DNA of 64,000 nt. Source: Phoronis australis (lineage: Eukaryota; Phoronida; Phoronidae). The stretch is from contig NMRA01000260.1 in assembly GCA_002633005.1 (NCBI GenBank), positions 475,649-539,648 of the forward strand, written 5' to 3'. The notes beneath the pieces were generated by a model. The model was not told where the DNA came from. It saw only the letters and a program-made list of their open reading frames with translations, and did not search any database. Each line of letters opens with the position of its first letter. Positions within the stretch are counted from its first letter, which is position 1. A program made the translations under genes and the position numbers. Of this stretch, positions 62,201-64,000 are shown in pieces.

Positions 62201-64000
62201 CTTAAACAGTTTTTGGTGGATTTGACTTTGGAAATCTTGGTACAGACAATTCTAGATCTCAGTTCCACAGAATGTACAAACAAGAAATTAAAACCTTTAT
62301 ATTGGGTCGAACACTTCAAAAAACTTGCACAAAGACCAAAAACCGATTCCGAAGTGAGTTTCTGCATCTTTAAGACCACCTAACGTGCTGCCAGCTACCG
62401 AAAAAATGAGCAAAAGTACACCGAAGATGCAGTTTCAATCTCAACAAGTCCAGCATTAGTTGCAGTCACTGTCAACTTAGATATAGTACATACAGACTGT
62501 CGAATTAAGCCATCTAGATTATAGAAATCATGCAAAAGCTAAGGTGGTTAAAGTCCATTTGTCCGAAAGGTTACTCCAAAATTTATAGTTCTTGCTTGCA
62601 AGTTTGTAAAATTTTAAGGAAAACAACTAATATTAAGATCCACGTGCACTGTATTAACAAAGGTCCTTTATTCCCACCGGAAATTGCCGTGATTGATGCG
62701 GCAGTGCCTTCCCTCTGGTGATGTTCTTTAACCGTAAATATGAACTGGCCGTTCTTCCCCCAATACTTTTATTTAATTGCCTGTGACTATGAAAACCCAA
62801 TTGGGGGCTCGAAAAATGTTTCCACAAAATTTGCTCTTCAACAACATCAGATTGTTTTTATATCTTTTATCCACATTCTGTATCCAAACGCCGCTTACAG
62901 TGTACCAAACAAGGGAGCTGAAACCAAAACATCATCGCTCTTCCCTCTTTTCAATTCAATAAACTTCAACAGGTGAGGTATAAACTATTGGGCTAATTCA
63001 ACCACGACAAAAATATTTCCAAAAAAATTGTGGAAATCGTAGCCATTAACCCTCATGATGAACGTCGATGATTCTTCTCCATAGCGCCGCCGGCAGTGAT
63101 TTCAAGTTGACGACTGACGAGTCCCTGGTAATTGTCTCGCACGATGGTCATGTGTTCTGGAGATTTCCCACTACCTTGACAAGCTTCTGTCCGCTAGATG
63201 TCACCTACTTTCCGTTCGATAAGCAGGTAAAAAGCAACGCTCTATTTTAAGTAAAGTGAAGCCAATCTATTAATTTGAGTATTGTGTTCTTAGTATGTTA
63301 ATCTTATGTTAAACATGTATTGTTTTATGGTTTTCATAGACAATTTAATATAATATGTTCCTTTTCCACGAGTCGTTGCTTGTGAAACATCCCCGTTAAT
63401 GAAAACTATATCCTGTTTGAGTGACCCCTCAAACTAGTTTTCTCTTGATTAGAGACCCAAGCTTAAACACGATCCTCGTTGTGGTAAAAAGTGCATACCT
63501 TGTTGTTCTAAAAAGGGGTGTTCCCCCACAATCGTCGGAAGCGTTTGTCCATTTCCCAGATTGCGCAAGAAATTTTCAAACTTTCTCCGAACATTTGATC
63601 GGTGACCAAGGTTACAGGATAGTGTTCTGTTGCAAAAATCGAAATCATGTTGTTCTAGTCATCATTCCTTAATTGGCTAAAAGGTCGCTTAATAACTGTT
63701 TAATTTTTGCACAGCAACACCTTTATTTTTTCGCTGGCATACATTTCATTACGCAGTTTACGAACCACTGCCATCGTGTTTACTTCAATTACATATTTCA
63801 GTGTTGCGTGTCCGTGTACATCCACGGTAGCTGGGATTGGTGCCTGAAGGCAAGGTTATACAAGACCCATATTTGACTAATTTCGGAGCCTCATATCTCA
63901 GAAGTGACGGATTGACTTCGTATGAAGCTTTGGCTCTCTATTCGTCATGAATTTGTCTCTTAATGTCTGTTAAGAGTTGTCATTAAAATGTTCCAATTTT
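53186..64000 (+). CDS. Nicotinic-type acetylcholine receptor subunit, plus-strand paralogue (5' part, runs off the window)
   Basis: Four exons are visible: 53186-53234, 55926-56068, about 61071-61216 and 63085-63226. They encode the signal peptide, N-terminal helix, loop D/A region, loop E and the first half of the Cys-loop. Exons with the second Cys, loop B, loop C and membrane segments lie beyond 64000. Exons 2 and 4 have exactly the same lengths and phases as in the minus gene, so the pair arose by inverted duplication. Loop A reads WLPDIVLFN, with Phe where acetylcholine-binding subunits have Tyr. Ligand and assembly partners are unknown; co-assembly with the neighbouring paralogue is plausible inference. 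Confidence 0.9.
53510..55925 (+). other. Intron 1 of the plus receptor gene
   Basis: AT-rich; short frames on both strands without signatures. Nothing else recognised. Confidence 0.55.
55926..56068 (+). CDS. nAChR plus gene, exon 2 (N-terminal helix)
   Basis: Acceptor TATTTTTGTAG and donor GAATTG|GTACGA. It encodes LDKELTKKILEGYETSTRP and VNVTMEIGLRELSEL, differing from the minus gene's exon at only about three residues. 143 bp, phase 1 to 0. Confidence 0.93.
57089..57234. mobile_element. MITE with GGCGGCGCA termini, copy 2
   Basis: Ends CATGGGCGGCGCACCATAG and GCTACGCCGCCCATG. It is the reverse complement, with differences, of the copy at 8515-8661, including the C-rich and CACTTTTTTC blocks. 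Confidence 0.75.
58395..58520. repeat. Dispersed repeat shared with 40855-40985
   Basis: Contains GTGTCTAGCAAAGTACC, CTCGAGGAAATTCAAATA and AAAAAAGATTTAGCAGAACC in the same order as the copy in the other gene's intron, with an AT microsatellite inside. Confidence 0.5.
59336..59985. mobile_element. Imperfect foldback element of about 650 bp
   Basis: Left arm AATCGCCGCAC ... TTCACATTGATTCAAC, mirrored at the right by GTTGAATCAATGTGAA ... GTGCGGCGATT. Homology continues inward for about 300 bp per arm to a centre near 59675. The right arm on + carries CTGATGA at 59907, a GTCTA/TAGAC hairpin, then an A-rich remnant of GAAAC. The left arm on the minus strand (59387-59414) keeps GAAAC but has a mutated hairpin. 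The 14-mer TTTTCAAACTTAAT occurs at 59296-59309 and 59978-59991. Confidence 0.8.
60394..60705. mobile_element. MITE copy, about 312 bp, uninterrupted
   Basis: Left AGTGGCGGATTTAGAGGGGG, right TTGGATTCGCCCCTG. The interior shares TACCATTTGGCAATTCGGG, GCTGACTAGCATATGCGCGC and GTCCGCAAACCCAAAAATTC with the copies at 13550 and 39063. Confidence 0.8.
61071..61216 (+). CDS. nAChR plus gene, exon 3 (loops D and A)
   Basis: Donor AACAG|GTATCC is clear. The acceptor is chosen as ACTTTCGGAG before 61071 because it keeps phase 0 with exon 2. CGGAGCAG three bases later would also fit. It encodes YWYDASLTWNVSDYKGVTRT and WLPDIVLFN. With this start it is three residues shorter than the minus-gene exon. 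Confidence 0.75.
61217..63084 (+). other. Intron 3 of the plus receptor gene
   Basis: Short frames only (for example 62177-62383 on both strands) with no signature. Confidence 0.55.
63085..63226 (+). CDS. nAChR plus gene, exon 4 (loop E, Cys-loop)
   Basis: Acceptor TTCTCCATAG and donor AGCAG|GTAAAA. It encodes SLVIVSHDGHVFWRFP, then TTLTSFCPLDVTYFPFDKQ. The Cys-loop half is identical in protein sequence to the minus gene. Confidence 0.95.
63227..64000 (+). other. Start of intron 4 of the plus receptor gene
   Basis: No sequence matching the next expected exon (second Cys and GSW) was found before the window ends. Confidence 0.6.

Overview
This is eukaryotic, metazoan DNA: AT-rich, intron-rich, with vertebrate/invertebrate-type receptor and glycan genes, many short inverted-repeat (MITE-like) elements, and the palindrome TACATGTA recurring throughout. 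The gene families (Cys-loop receptor of nicotinic type, intronless GT11 fucosyltransferase, fucolectin/Ig/kringle modules, THAP), together with apparent high allelic divergence, fit a marine invertebrate deuterostome such as amphioxus or a hemichordate. That taxon call is inference from general knowledge and is not proven by the window.

Layout. 1-5.7 kb: inverted-repeat elements, one small open frame and a single kringle exon (+). 5.7-7 kb: a THAP-domain gene (-) broken by a 740-bp insertion with a 9-bp target duplication and by a frameshift. 8.5-10.4 kb: a small MITE and a near-perfect foldback palindrome. 11.85-12.8 kb: two + strand exons, a fucolectin-type domain followed by an Ig-like domain. 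13.5-14.6 kb: a MITE split by a complete solo LTR. 15.06-19.54 kb: a decayed DNA transposon with recognisable terminal inverted repeats and fragments of its ORF, containing a 541-bp N gap. 21.4-22.6 kb: an intact, intronless alpha-1,2-fucosyltransferase (GT11). 24.8-25.3 kb: a second transposon ORF remnant.

27.3-64 kb is one locus. Two paralogous nicotinic-type acetylcholine receptor subunit genes stand head to head. The minus-strand gene is complete: nine exons from 45473 down to 27327, about 473 residues, every splice phase consistent. The plus-strand gene has its first four exons in the window and runs off the right end. Both have near-identical N-terminal exons. The minus gene lacks the vicinal cysteines of loop C and has Val instead of Leu at pore position 9', so it is an atypical subunit. 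The intergenic promoter region with both first exons appears twice (44676-49100 and 49102-53509), but a single N sits exactly at the junction. A second, smaller case (19204-19454) shows the same signature, so I read both as unmerged overlapping (probably allelic) contigs, not true tandem duplications.

The most unusual material is: the divergent receptor pair; two palindromic elements whose arms share a CTGAnGA-T-hairpin-GAAAC motif resembling a hammerhead core and which are flanked by 12-14 bp direct repeats; the transposon TIR carrying perfect DR1 nuclear-receptor sites; and the precisely datable nested insertions (THAP gene, MITE plus LTR).
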